Below, one piece after another: positions 6,702 through 14,335 of a stretch of DNA of 22,180 bases. This DNA comes from Clostridiales bacterium. Its GTDB lineage: Bacteria > Bacillota > Clostridia > WRLR01. The DNA is taken from the NCBI GenBank assembly GCA_031263625.1, contig JAISFK010000283.1:1-22180 (forward strand), given 5' to 3'. Within the stretch, counting starts at the first letter, position 1, and the number at the start of each line of letters is the position of its first letter. Under the pieces are notes generated by a model that saw only the letters and a program-made list of their open reading frames with translations, made no database searches and was not told the origin of the DNA. A program made the position numbers and the translations under genes.

Positions 6702-6803
6702 TAAAAAAGCAAAAGCCGCCAAATCTTAACGATTGACGGCTTTTGCTCCATATAATATAAAAGTGGAATAGGCCGCCATCAACGAAGCGGCAATTCTTTG
6801 CTC
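6702..6803 (-). ncRNA. Orphan antisense RNA (copy 2 of the antitoxin unit)
   Basis: About 100 nt, same design as copy 1: 5' GCCGC/GCGGC hairpin with a different loop, middle hairpin TCCA/TGGA in place of CCAA/TTGG, and terminator stem GCAAAAGCCG/CGGCTTTTGC (6709-6746) with a U tract. No toxin gene is opposite it. Its terminator part is nearly identical to copy 1, so it could still pair with the toxin mRNA 3' end. Confidence 0.55.
6709..6746. terminator. Terminator of the orphan antisense RNA
   Basis: A perfect 10-bp outer stem, GCAAAAGCCG (6709-6718) with CGGCTTTTGC (6737-6746), is followed on the reverse strand by TTTTTTA. Confidence 0.65.
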
Positions 6804-6805
6804 AT

Positions 6806-6834
6806 ATTATACCTGCGGCGGCGGCAGAGGTCAA
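6806..6834 (-). promoter_or_regulatory. Promoter of the orphan antisense RNA (copy 2)
   Basis: Reverse strand: TTGACC (6829-6834), 17-nt spacer, TATAAT (6806-6811), identical in boxes and spacing to the copy 1 promoter. Confidence 0.7.
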
Positions 6835-6853
6835 GCTTTACTTTCGCCGCCAG

Positions 6854-8884
6854 ATGCGGGCAGAACCAGACGGTACAAAAGACATGGGAAAGCCAGACAA
6901 AATAGAGAGGGCGAAGATGCCGAAGATAGTGGAGGGGCCGGAGATAGCAACTATGACAGATAGCGTGGACAGCGCGAACAGCGCGGCGGGCGCAACGGCC
7001 ACAGCAGGGGCGAATGGCGCGGCGGCTTCGGCGAGCGCGGCAGAATCAGCAGGCGCGAATGGCGCGGCGCGCGGCGCGCGGCGTGGCTGGGCGCGGGCGG
7101 CGCGCGGCGGGCAGATGGGCAGGGCGCGGGCTGGGCGCGGCGCGCGGCGGCTGAAGGCCGTTGCGGCGATTCTGGCCGCCTGCGCGGCTATGTGGCTGTG
7201 CTCGCCCGCCGGACGGCCCGCCGCGCCCGCAGGCGCGCGCCTGGCCGGCGCCTCGCCCAGCGCTTCGGCCGCAGCCTCTGCGGCAGCCTCGACTGCGGCC
7301 TCGACGACGGCCGCTTACCAGCAGACGCACGACCCCGACAGGGCCTACAGGATAGAGATCGATGGCACGGACATCACGTTTTCCGGCGCCTTGGAGCAGA
7401 TCGCGGCGATCGCATCAAGGCGGAGCGACGTCGGGGCCATCGCGAGCATAAGGCTGACGATTCGCAACGCCGGCGCCGCGCGGGCCGCAGCCCCGCTGGA
7501 GAGGGCATACGAGGCCAAAGTGGCGGGCGGCGCCGCGACTTTCTCGGTCGGCGGCCTGCCGGACGGCCAGTACTATCTGACGTATGGCGCGATCGGCGGG
7601 GAGGCCGGGACGTACTACGGCACGATCGCGCAAAATGCCGCCGTCGAGGGCGGCAGGCTCTCTTTGGCCATGTCCTCGGCATACGCCGCCAACAAGGCGG
7701 CCGCCGGAAGCTACGCCGCGCCCTCCGAGGGGGAGCACCTGGACTATCAGGCGTACAGCGGCGCCATCAGCGCGAAGGCCGCCGAGATAACGGCGCCCGC
7801 GCGCGACAGCTACCACGCGGCGAAACTCATAAACATGTGGGTCGCGAACAACATCTACTACGACATCGAGGAAAAGCTCGAACCGGCGCCCCACTCGCAG
7901 TCGCCGGCGGCCGTGTTCAGGGACAGGGCCGCCGTGTGCTACGGCTACGCGAACATAACGCAGGCCCTGCTGAACGCCGCCGGGATACAGGCGCGCTCCA
8001 CGGTCGGGATGACCGCGAGCGGCGAACACTCCTGGACGGAGGCGCACATCGGCGGGCGGTGGGTGCTCATGGACTCCACGTGGGAGAGCGCGAACCGCTT
8101 CTTCGCCTCGTCCGGCATGTACAGCAGGGGAACGGCCGTGACGGAGGAATCGCTGCGCTACTTTGACATGACGCTCGAATACATGTCCGAGTCGTACATA
8201 TACGGCAGGCCGCCGGAGTATTCCGAGCCGGCGCCCGCGCGCACGGCGGCGCTGGCAGAGCTGCCGGCGCTGTGGCCGGGCGGCGAGCCGCCAGCCCCCA
8301 ACTCCAGCGTCGCCGCCGCGCAACTCGGCGCGGACGCGACGCGGCTGCGCGAGGCCGGCGCGGAGGCGGCCATGGCGGCCCTGCAGCGCGGCGCCGACTC
8401 CAGCGCCGCCGCCATGACGGCCGCGGACAGCGCCGCCCCGGCCGGCGCGGCGGGCAAGCTGGCGACGCCCACGGCGTCCAGGGTTCTGGTCAACGGCAAG
8501 CCGACCCCGTTCGGCGCGTACAACATAGACGGCTCGAACTATTTCAAGCTGCGCGACCTGGCCTTCGCGCTGTCCGGCACGCAAAAGCGGTTCGACGTGT
8601 CGTGGGACGCCGCGAGCGACACGATCAGCGTGACGCGCGGCAAAAGCTACACGCCGGCGGGCGGCGAGATGTCCGCGGCCGGCGCCGCGCCGAAAACGCC
8701 CGCGCCGACGGCGGCGGGCGTGCTCATAGACGGCGTCGCGGCCCCGCTCGCGGCATACAACATCGACGGCGCGAACTACTTCAAGCTGCGCGACGTGGGC
8801 CGGGCGCTGGATTTTGGCGTGGAGTGGAGAAGCTCGGACGGCGCGATACTCGTAGACACGGGCAAAGGCTACACGCCGGACTGA
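6854..8884 (+). CDS. Secreted transglutaminase-like protein with two copper-amine-oxidase-N-type stalk domains
   Basis: 676 aa in the longest reading. A hydrophobic export segment lies at 101-117 (AVAAILAACAAMWL) after Arg-rich sequence, then an Ala/Ser-rich linker. The transglutaminase-like core is at about 300-445, with triad Cys362 (AAVCYGYA), His392 (GEHSWTEAHI) and Asp407 (WVLMDSTW). An Ala-rich spacer (465-540) leads to two related domains, 543-601 and 621-675, each with GAYNIDG.NYFKLRD or AAYNIDGANYFKLRD, like the copper amine oxidase N-terminal stalk domain of Clostridia and Paenibacilli. Likely extracytoplasmic, acting on wall peptides or proteins as a protease or cross-linker (inference). 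The start is uncertain: 6854 has no ribosome site, 6917 and 6953 have weak ones, and 7115 (Met88) would give a normal-length signal peptide. Confidence 0.82.
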   Translation: MRAEPDGTKDMGKPDKIERAKMPKIVEGPEIATMTDSVDSANSAAGATATAGANGAAASASAAESAGANGAARGARRGWARAARGGQMGRARAGRGARRLKAVAAILAACAAMWLCSPAGRPAAPAGARLAGASPSASAAASAAASTAASTTAAYQQTHDPDRAYRIEIDGTDITFSGALEQIAAIASRRSDVGAIASIRLTIRNAGAARAAAPLERAYEAKVAGGAATFSVGGLPDGQYYLTYGAIGGEAGTYYGTIAQNAAVEGGRLSLAMSSAYAANKAAAGSYAAPSEGEHLDYQAYSGAISAKAAEITAPARDSYHAAKLINMWVANNIYYDIEEKLEPAPHSQSPAAVFRDRAAVCYGYANITQALLNAAGIQARSTVGMTASGEHSWTEAHIGGRWVLMDSTWESANRFFASSGMYSRGTAVTEESLRYFDMTLEYMSESYIYGRPPEYSEPAPARTAALAELPALWPGGEPPAPNSSVAAAQLGADATRLREAGAEAAMAALQRGADSSAAAMTAADSAAPAGAAGKLATPTASRVLVNGKPTPFGAYNIDGSNYFKLRDLAFALSGTQKRFDVSWDAASDTISVTRGKSYTPAGGEMSAAGAAPKTPAPTAAGVLIDGVAAPLAAYNIDGANYFKLRDVGRALDFGVEWRSSDGAILVDTGKGYTPD

Positions 8885-8935
8885 CGCCCCGGCCCGGCCC
8901 AGCCCGCCCGGCGATGCGATCGGCCCGCCCGATCT

Positions 8936-8973
8936 GGCGGGGCGCAGAGGCACCGGCGGGGCGCAAAGGCACC
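8936..8973. repeat. 19-bp tandem repeat, 2 units
   Basis: Two units of GGCGGGGCGCAGAGGCACC with one mismatch, in the gap between the convergent transglutaminase-like and membrane-protein genes. The sequence after the transglutaminase stop (CCGGACTGACGCCC) recurs right after the repeat, at 8971. No terminator is evident in this gap. Confidence 0.85.
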
Positions 8974-8996
8974 GGACTGACGCCCGCCGCTCAAGA

Positions 8997-9875
8997 CTAC
9001 TCTATTATTGCTCCGACCGAGCCTCCTTCCACTTTGGGCGAATAGTCATAGTTAAACCATCTGCCGCCGGATTTGACAAAGACAAAACTGGCCTTCAGCT
9101 CGGCGCGCAGGAGCACCTTCTTTTCAACGACGGACTTGGCGCCCGTCAGCCCGATTTTGTTCGTTCTGAGGCTGCCGTTGTAATCGCCGGACGCCGTGGC
9201 GGCGATCTCGCAGACATCCGTGAAGATCTCTTTCGGCTCGCCCACCGTCACTTTCGGCAGGCAATAAATAATCCAGCCCTTGTCCTTGAACGGCTGCAAA
9301 CGGCCCCATACGCGCTCGCTTCGGCCGTCGTTCAGGCTCACGAATTTCAAAATCTCCTGTTCCGTGACCCGCGAATCCGACGGCAGCGCGCGGGCGAACT
9401 CCTCCGCCAGGGAGGCCCTGCCGTCGCCGTCAAGGCCGAAGCCCTCCAGCATTTTCCCGAGCACATATTCCGCAAGCTTCTTGGGGTCCCCATAAGCGGC
9501 CGCGCCCTGCGGCAAAAGGGCGAGCAGAAAAGACAGCAGGTAAAGCGCGCCCGCGGCGAATCCAATCATGAGCAGGCCCCACGAGAGGACAAACCACCCG
9601 CCCTCGTAGCCGGCGTCGAATGAATTTTTCCACAGAAGGGCGGCAACCCCGATTGCGCAAAACAGGGCCGAAAAGCCCAGCTTTTTCAAAAGCGCCAGCG
9701 CGCGCCGCTTTTTCTGCCTGCCCGTCAGCGCCTTGAGCGAGTACTTGGCCGAAAGCCCCCTCGCCTCCTCCGCCGAGGGGCGGCTGCATGAAATGCTAAT
9801 TTCGACTGTCGGCATATCTGTCGGCATATCTGTCGGCATATCTGTCGGCATATCTGTTGGCATATCTGTTGGCAT
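8997..9875 (-). CDS. Uncharacterised membrane protein with two hydrophobic segments
   Basis: 292 aa; I do not recognise a family. Start ATG 9875 is chosen because GGAGGG lies 8 nt upstream; the reading frame extends 18 codons further but into repeat R3. The first 24 residues are MPTD five times then MPTV, encoded by the 12-bp tandem repeat, so six in-frame ATGs lie near the start. A basic stretch (GRQKKRR) precedes two membrane segments (about 76-93 and 103-132) with a short exposed loop between. The ~150-residue soluble C-terminal part has no motif I can name. The N-terminal ~60 residues and the C-terminal domain probably share the same side, cytoplasmic by the positive-inside rule. It sits between repeat R3 and a convergent neighbour and appears to stand alone. 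Confidence 0.72.
   Translation of the reverse strand: MPTDMPTDMPTDMPTDMPTDMPTVEISISCSRPSAEEARGLSAKYSLKALTGRQKKRRALALLKKLGFSALFCAIGVAALLWKNSFDAGYEGGWFVLSWGLLMIGFAAGALYLLSFLLALLPQGAAAYGDPKKLAEYVLGKMLEGFGLDGDGRASLAEEFARALPSDSRVTEQEILKFVSLNDGRSERVWGRLQPFKDKGWIIYCLPKVTVGEPKEIFTDVCEIAATASGDYNGSLRTNKIGLTGAKSVVEKKVLLRAELKASFVFVKSGGRWFNYDYSPKVEGGSVGAIIE
9811..9870. repeat. 12-bp tandem repeat, 5 units, at the membrane-protein start
   Basis: Five units of GGCATATCTGTC (last two GGCATATCTGTT), then a partial unit holding the chosen start codon. Each unit encodes Met-Pro-Thr-Asp on the reverse strand, so unit number can change without shifting the frame. Confidence 0.95.
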
Positions 9876-9901
9876 ATGACAATCCCTCCATTGGGCGCAC
9901 T

Positions 9902-10006
9902 TATACTGACGAGCATTTGAATGTACCATAAACGCGAGTCAGTAATACTCGTTTCCTCTGTCCGACCGCAAATTGCGGTCGGAATTTCCAATCGAACACG
10001 AGTATA
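9902..10006 (+). repeat. 105-bp structured repeat, copy R3
   Basis: Full copy read forward, lying between the membrane-protein start and the oppA stop (44 nt beyond the oppA stop on the reverse strand). Palindrome at 9962-9982. It differs from R2 by only a few bases. Confidence 0.85.
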
Positions 10007-10050
10007 AATTTCTAATGTGGGCTGCGCCCCGATTGATTTCGGCGCCGGCG

Positions 10051-11790
10051 CTACTTCGCCGCGATCTCGATCCTGTCGAACACGAACACCCCCACCGGCG
10101 AGTAGTACCAGTTCCGCACGTGGTTGCCCATCATCATGGACTGGGTGCCGCTGTAGAGCGGGATGATGGGGAAGTCGTTCATGAACAGATCCTCGGCCTG
10201 GTGCATCAGCGCCTCGTTTTTGGCCGGATCGGTTTCCTTCAGCGCGTCGTTCAGCAGCCGGTCGTATTCGGCGTTGCGCCAGCCGGTTTCCAGCGGCGGG
10301 CTGTCCCCCGCGAACGTGGACAGGAAGGCCATCGGGTGCAGGTAGGTGCCCAGGTCGCCCATCGCGCAGATGTCGTAGTCCAGCTGCACCACCTGGTCGT
10401 AGAAAACGGCCCACTCGGCGCTCACTATGTCCATCTCGATGCCCAGATTCTGCTTGTACATCTGCTGCAGGGTTTCGGCCACCGTCTTGGCGGCCTCGTT
10501 CGTGTAGTAGCCCAGGCGCAGGGTGGGAAACGCGGACAGGTCCTCGTAGCCGGCCTCGGCCAGCAGGCGCTTGGCCTCGTCGATGTTCGCGGTGGGCGAC
10601 AGGCCGTAGTCGCCGCCTGCCACGCGGAAGTCCTGCCCGTCGGACTGGACGTAGCCCTGGGGCACATGGCCCAGCACCGAGTCGTAAGTGGCCTGCAGGG
10701 CGTCCTCGATCAGGGCGGTGCGGTCGATGGCGAGCGCCAGGGCCTTGCGCACGCGCGCGTCGGCCAGCGGCCCGCTCGTGGTGTTCACGAGCCAGTAGGT
10801 GTTGCCGAACTGGGGCATGGAATGAAAGTCGTCCCTGGCGCGCAGGCTGGGCACGTCGGCGCTCGGCACCCTGAGCATGCCGTCCAGCTCGCCCGTCTCG
10901 TAGGCCGCCAGGGCGGTGGACACGTCCTGCATGATCTTGAAGCTCAGCGTCTCCAGCTTCACGCCGGCCGCGTTCCAGTAGTTCTCGTTCTTCGCGAGGT
11001 ACATGCCCTCGCCCATCTTGTAGTCCACGAGGCGGAACGGCCCGTTCGACACGTAGTTGCCGACGTCGCGGTGCCAGTTCTCGTTGCCTTCCACCACGGC
11101 CCGGCACACGGGCATGTATGTCCAGGTGGCGAGCAGCGACAGGAAGAACGAGCAGGGGGCCTCCAGCGTCACCTCAAGGGTGGCGTCGCCCAACGCCCTG
11201 ATCCCCACCTCGTCCATGCCCGCCTCGCCGTCGTAGGCGGCCTTGCCGTTTTGGATGTAGCTGTACACCATGTAGGCGTTGGCGGCGGCAAAGTCACGGT
11301 TCAGAAGGCGCTTCCACGCGAACTCGTAGTCGGCGGCGGTCAAATCGCTGCCGTCGGACCACTTCAGCCCGTCCCTGAGACGGAAGGTGTATGTGAGGCC
11401 GTCGTCGCTGACATCCCAGCTCTCCGCGTTGCCCGGCACCATGTTGTTCTCGGTGTCGTACCGCACGAGCCCCTCGTAGGCGGTGAAGAACAGCGGCCCG
11501 GCAAAGGTGTTGGCGGTGTAGCCCGGATCCATGCTGTCCGGGTCGTCCAGCACGGCGAATGTCAGCTTCTGCTCCGCCTCGCCGCCAGCGGCGGCGGCAG
11601 TGGCGGCAGTAGCATCGGCGGCGGCGTCCGCTCCGCCGGAGTTTTCGGCAGCCGCGGCGCCGGCGCTTTCGGCGGCGCCAGTTGTGGCGGCGCCGGAAGT
11701 CGCGGCGCCTGAGCCTCCGCCGGCGCTGCAGCCTGCCAGCAGGGCGGCGGCCAGGCACAGGGCCAGCAATGGTCGGCCAAGTTTTTTCAT
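10051..11790 (-). CDS. oppA: Oligopeptide ABC transporter substrate-binding lipoprotein
   Basis: 579 aa. Start ATG 11790 follows AGGAGG; an upstream in-frame ATG at 11817 has none. The signal peptide ends in lipobox LAGC with Cys21, so the mature protein is lipid-anchored. Residues 22-75 are an Ala/Gly linker. The rest is a family 5 extracellular solute-binding protein (SBP_bac_5), with LRDGLKWSDGSDLTAADYEFAWKR-type and VRKALALAIDR-type signatures. It captures peptides for OppBC. It is the last gene of the opp cluster but has its own promoter and a leader containing 13-bp repeats. Opp and Dpp binding proteins (di-, oligopeptide, nickel) are not separable by eye; the surrounding permeases favour peptides. 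Confidence 0.92.
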   Translation of the reverse strand: MKKLGRPLLALCLAAALLAGCSAGGGSGAATSGAATTGAAESAGAAAAENSGGADAAADATAATAAAAGGEAEQKLTFAVLDDPDSMDPGYTANTFAGPLFFTAYEGLVRYDTENNMVPGNAESWDVSDDGLTYTFRLRDGLKWSDGSDLTAADYEFAWKRLLNRDFAAANAYMVYSYIQNGKAAYDGEAGMDEVGIRALGDATLEVTLEAPCSFFLSLLATWTYMPVCRAVVEGNENWHRDVGNYVSNGPFRLVDYKMGEGMYLAKNENYWNAAGVKLETLSFKIMQDVSTALAAYETGELDGMLRVPSADVPSLRARDDFHSMPQFGNTYWLVNTTSGPLADARVRKALALAIDRTALIEDALQATYDSVLGHVPQGYVQSDGQDFRVAGGDYGLSPTANIDEAKRLLAEAGYEDLSAFPTLRLGYYTNEAAKTVAETLQQMYKQNLGIEMDIVSAEWAVFYDQVVQLDYDICAMGDLGTYLHPMAFLSTFAGDSPPLETGWRNAEYDRLLNDALKETDPAKNEALMHQAEDLFMNDFPIIPLYSGTQSMMMGNHVRNWYYSPVGVFVFDRIEIAAK

Positions 11791-11853
11791 CGTGGTTCCT
11801 CCTTGTTTTTTGGCCATGCGCTATCCATAGCCGCTTTTTTCAATGCCCGCCGG

Positions 11854-11931
11854 GCATCACGCCTAGGCGCCACGCCTGAGCATCATGCTTGGGCATCATG
11901 CTTGGGCATTGCGTTCGGGCATCGTACTCGG
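11854..11931. repeat. 13-bp tandem repeat, 6 units, in the oppA leader
   Basis: Six 13-bp units related to GCATCATGCTTGG: two are identical (11880-11892, 11893-11905) and four diverged. They lie between the oppA -10 box and the start codon, so they should be transcribed as part of an RNA leader of about 135 nt. GCATCATGC in the core is nearly self-complementary. Confidence 0.88.
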
Positions 11932-11933
11932 AC

Positions 11934-11962
11934 ATTATACAATGAAATTGAAAAATTGAACA
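11934..11962 (-). promoter_or_regulatory. Putative oppA promoter
   Basis: Reverse strand: perfect TATAAT (11934-11939) with a weak -35 TGTTCA (11957-11962) at 17 nt, in an AT-rich tract between repeat R4 and the 13-bp repeats. It would let oppA be made in excess over the permease genes. Confidence 0.5.
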
Positions 11963-11969
11963 GCAATTT

Positions 11970-12095
11970 TATGCTCGTGTTCGATTGGGGATTCCGACGC
12001 TCAGTTGGGGGATTCCGACCGCAATTTGCGGTCGGACAGAGGAGACGAGTATTGCTGACTCGCGTCAATGGAAAATTCAAATGCTCGTCAGCATA
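11970..12095 (-). repeat. 105-bp structured repeat, copy R4 (126 bp, internal duplication)
   Basis: Full copy on the reverse strand, 15 nt after the oppF stop. Palindrome at 12015-12035. It carries a 21-bp insertion created by duplication around TTGGGGATTCCGAC. Its ends read TATGCT/AGCATA and the inner arm GTCAGCA, coordinated changes relative to the other copies. Confidence 0.85.
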
Positions 12096-12110
12096 GCAAG
12101 GGGGCGGCGC

Positions 12111-13238
12111 TCAGCCGTACAGATGGCAGCGGACGCAGTGATCCCCGCCCATCTCCCTCATCGCCGGCTCCTCCTGCCGGCAGACCGACATCGCTTTGGG
12201 GCAGCGCGGGTGAAAATGGCAGCCGGCGGGCGGGTCTATCGGGCTGGGCACCTCGCCCTCAAGCCGCGCCGCCCGCGCCCCCGCCGCAACGGCCGGGTCG
12301 GGTATGGGTATGGATTCCAGCAGCGCCTGCGTGTACGGGTGCAGCGGGTTCGCGTAAATCTCCTCGCTGCCGCACACCTCCGCCATCCGGCCCAGGTACA
12401 TCACCCCCACGCGGTGGGAAACGTACCGCACCATGGAGAGATCGTGGGCGATGAACAGGTAGGCGAGGCCCAGCTCCCGCTGAAATTCGCCCAGCAGGTT
12501 CACCACCTGAGCCTGGATGGACACGTCCAGCGCCGAGATGGCCTCGTCGCATATGACCAGCTTGGGCCGGGTGATGAGCGCGCGGGCGATGCCCACCCGC
12601 TGGCGCTGGCCGCCGGAAAACTCGTGGGGATAGCGGCCGGCGGCGTCGGCCATCAGCCCCACGCGCGCCAGGGCGCGCATCGCCATCTCCTCGCGCTGGG
12701 CGGCGCTCTCGCCCACATGGCTGGCAATCAGCGGCTCCATCAGGATGTCCCGCACCGACATGCGCGAATTCAGCGAGGAATAGGGATCCTGAAAGATCAT
12801 CTGCATTTTTTTGCGCAACGGGCGCAGCTGCTTTTGGGGCTTGTGCGTGATGTCCTCGCCGTCCACGAGCACCTGCCCGCCGGTGGGCTCGTAGATGCGT
12901 ATCACGCTGCGGGCCAGCGTGGACTTCCCGCAGCCGGACTCGCCCACAAGGCCAAAAGTCTCCCCCGCGCGCACCTCCAGATCGACGCCGTCCACCGCTT
13001 TCAAAAACCGCTTCTTCCCGTCCTTCCTGACGGGGAAATGCTGCCGGAGGCCGCGCACCTCCAGCATGGCCGGCCCGTCGCCCATGGCCGGCCCGTCGCC
13101 GGCCCGCGCGTTCCCGCCGTCCCGCGTTGGCCCGCCGCCGTCCCTGACAGCCGCATCAGCCCGCATAGGCCCGCCGCTCCGAGCAGCCGCATCAGCCCGC
13201 GCCGGCCCGCCATTCCTAGCAGCCGCATCAGCCCGCAT
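12111..13238 (-). CDS. oppF: Oligopeptide ABC transporter ATPase, OppF type
   Basis: 375 aa; the conserved ATPase begins at Met58 (13067) and from there has normal OppF length (318 aa). Walker [10 protein letters not shown] (99-107), Q-loop Gln150, signature FSGGQRQ (207-213), Walker B LVICDE (227-232), switch His265. The C-terminal oligo_HPY region has Cys340, 346, 353 and 368, the cysteine cluster of Opp/Dpp ATPases. It pairs with OppD to power OppBC. ATG 13238 overlaps the oppD stop by 11 nt, allowing translational coupling. The 57-residue leader is low complexity: three 12-residue units ([12 protein letters not shown] type) and a doubled GDGPAM. Whether translation really starts at 13238, at Met25 (13166) or at 13067 cannot be decided; no start has a strong ribosome site. 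Confidence 0.9.
   Translation of the reverse strand: MRADAAARNGGPARADAAARSGGPMRADAAVRDGGGPTRDGGNARAGDGPAMGDGPAMLEVRGLRQHFPVRKDGKKRFLKAVDGVDLEVRAGETFGLVGESGCGKSTLARSVIRIYEPTGGQVLVDGEDITHKPQKQLRPLRKKMQMIFQDPYSSLNSRMSVRDILMEPLIASHVGESAAQREEMAMRALARVGLMADAAGRYPHEFSGGQRQRVGIARALITRPKLVICDEAISALDVSIQAQVVNLLGEFQRELGLAYLFIAHDLSMVRYVSHRVGVMYLGRMAEVCGSEEIYANPLHPYTQALLESIPIPDPAVAAGARAARLEGEVPSPIDPPAGCHFHPRCPKAMSVCRQEEPAMREMGGDHCVRCHLYG
13065..13238. repeat. Tandem repeats inside the oppF 5' end (36 bp x3, 18 bp x2)
   Basis: Three 36-bp units (13203-13238, 13167-13202, 13131-13166) encode RADAAARxGGP on the reverse strand. Two identical 18-bp units follow at 13065-13100. The first 36-bp unit begins in the oppD/oppF stop-start overlap. 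Confidence 0.9.
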
Positions 13239-14259
13239 AGGCGCCCCCCGCCTTTCTGAAAGGATTGCCCTCGCCCGGCGCGTCCGGCTGCAGCAGCCAG
13301 CACATGCTTTTGTGCGTGGGCGACAGCCGCGCGCACTCCGGCCGGCCGTCGATGCAGACGTTGCGCGCCCACTCGCACCTAGGGAAAAACGGGCAGCCCG
13401 CCGGCGGCGCCAGCATGTCCGGCGGGCTGCCCGCTATCGGCCTCAGCCTTTTGTCCTTGGGCTGGTCCAGCCTCGGCACCGAGGCCAGCAGCCCGAGCGT
13501 GTATGGGTGGGCCGGGCGGCTGAACAGCTCTCCCGTAAGCCCCTCCTCCATCACCAGGCCCCCGTACATCACCAGCACCCTGTCGCATATCCCGGCCACC
13601 ACCCCCAAGTCATGGGTGATGAATATGACGGACAGGTCCGCGGCGCCGCGCAGCTCCTTCAAAAGCAGGAGAATCTGGCCCTGTATGGTCACGTCCAGCG
13701 CGGTGGTCGGCTCGTCCGCGATCAGCAGCTCCGGGTCGCACGAGAGCGCCATGGCGATCATCACCCGCTGGCGCATGCCGCCCGACAGCTCGTGGGGATA
13801 CGCCCTGTAGCGGCTCTCCGCGTCGGGCATGCGCACCCGGCCGAACAGCTCCAGCACTTTTCGCCTCGCGGCCTGGCGCCCCATCTGCGGGCAGTGCTCC
13901 AGCAGCGACTCCTCCACCTGCCGGCCGGCGGTCATCAGCGGGTTCAGGCTCGTCATCGGATCCTGGAATATCATCGAGATCCTGGCGCCGCGTATCTTCC
14001 GGAACTCCTTTTTGGGCAGCCTGGCCAGATCCTGGCCGCCGAAGTCGATGCTGTCGGCGGAAAGCGTGGCGTTGTCGGGCAGCACCCGCAGGATGGACAG
14101 CGAGGCGACGCTCTTGCCGCTCCCGCTCTCGCCCACTATGCCCAGCACCTCGCCCTTGCGCACCTCGAAGCTGATGCCGCGCACCGCCTGCACCCGCCCC
14201 GCCTTGGTGGCGAAGCTGGTTTTCAAGTTGTTCACCTTCAGGATAGTCTCGCCCGCCAC
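13228..14259 (-). CDS. oppD: Oligopeptide ABC transporter ATPase, OppD type
   Basis: 343 aa from GTG 14259, chosen because GGAGGAGG ends 6 nt upstream and because longer in-frame starts (to 14580) would overlap oppC and add basic non-homologous sequence. Walker A GESGSGKS (43-50), Q-loop at FQD (98-100), signature LSGGMRQ (158-164), Walker B ELLIADE (177-183), switch His216. The C-terminal oligo_HPY region carries Cys289, 295, 302 and 309. It supplies ATP hydrolysis together with OppF. The 167-bp gap to oppC contains 20-bp repeats. Its stop overlaps the first codons of oppF. Confidence 0.92.
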   Translation of the reverse strand: MAGETILKVNNLKTSFATKAGRVQAVRGISFEVRKGEVLGIVGESGSGKSVASLSILRVLPDNATLSADSIDFGGQDLARLPKKEFRKIRGARISMIFQDPMTSLNPLMTAGRQVEESLLEHCPQMGRQAARRKVLELFGRVRMPDAESRYRAYPHELSGGMRQRVMIAMALSCDPELLIADEPTTALDVTIQGQILLLLKELRGAADLSVIFITHDLGVVAGICDRVLVMYGGLVMEEGLTGELFSRPAHPYTLGLLASVPRLDQPKDKRLRPIAGSPPDMLAPPAGCPFFPRCEWARNVCIDGRPECARLSPTHKSMCWLLQPDAPGEGNPFRKAGGAYAG

Positions 14260-14275
14260 TGCCGGCCTCCTCCAT

Positions 14276-14335
14276 AATCGCCTGCAATCATCTATAATTG
14301 CAAGCAATCGCCTATAATCGCAAACAATCGCCCGC
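14276..14335. repeat. 20-bp imperfect tandem repeat, 3 units, upstream of oppD
   Basis: Units at 14276-14295, 14296-14315 and 14316-14335, each built from two ~10-bp halves (AATCGCCTGC-like and AATCGCCTAT-like), end just before the oppD ribosome site. The remainder of 14260-14426 shows nothing else. Confidence 0.75.

Larger units (their letters stand above)
6540..6850. repeat. Tandem duplication of the antitoxin RNA unit
   Basis: Two ~150-bp units, 6540-6685 and 6701-6850, are alike from the end of the toxin reading frame through the antisense promoter (TAAAAAGCAAAAGCCGCC... to GGTCAAGCTTTA.TTTCGCCGC). The second unit keeps only the last codons of the toxin and no toxin leader or membrane helix. 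Confidence 0.85.

Noticed and set aside
6701..6760. Second toxin gene at antitoxin copy 2, or a forward promoter from the TATAATATAA there
   Set aside because: Only the last toxin codons remain, and the nearest TTGACG is 12-14 nt from the AT-rich box, too close for a -35.
7415..8953. 512-codon reverse frame opposite the transglutaminase-like gene
   Set aside because: Arg/Gly/Val-rich product without domains, typical of antisense frames in GC-rich DNA; the forward frame has a catalytic triad and stalk domains.
9811..9870. CRISPR-like array of regularly spaced repeats
   Set aside because: Units are directly adjacent with no spacers; it is a coding tandem repeat. The 13-bp repeats at 11854 fail for the same reason.
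9973..11712. 579-codon forward frame opposite oppA
   Set aside because: Shadow frame: His/Val/Gly-rich with no motifs, while oppA is unmistakable on the other strand.
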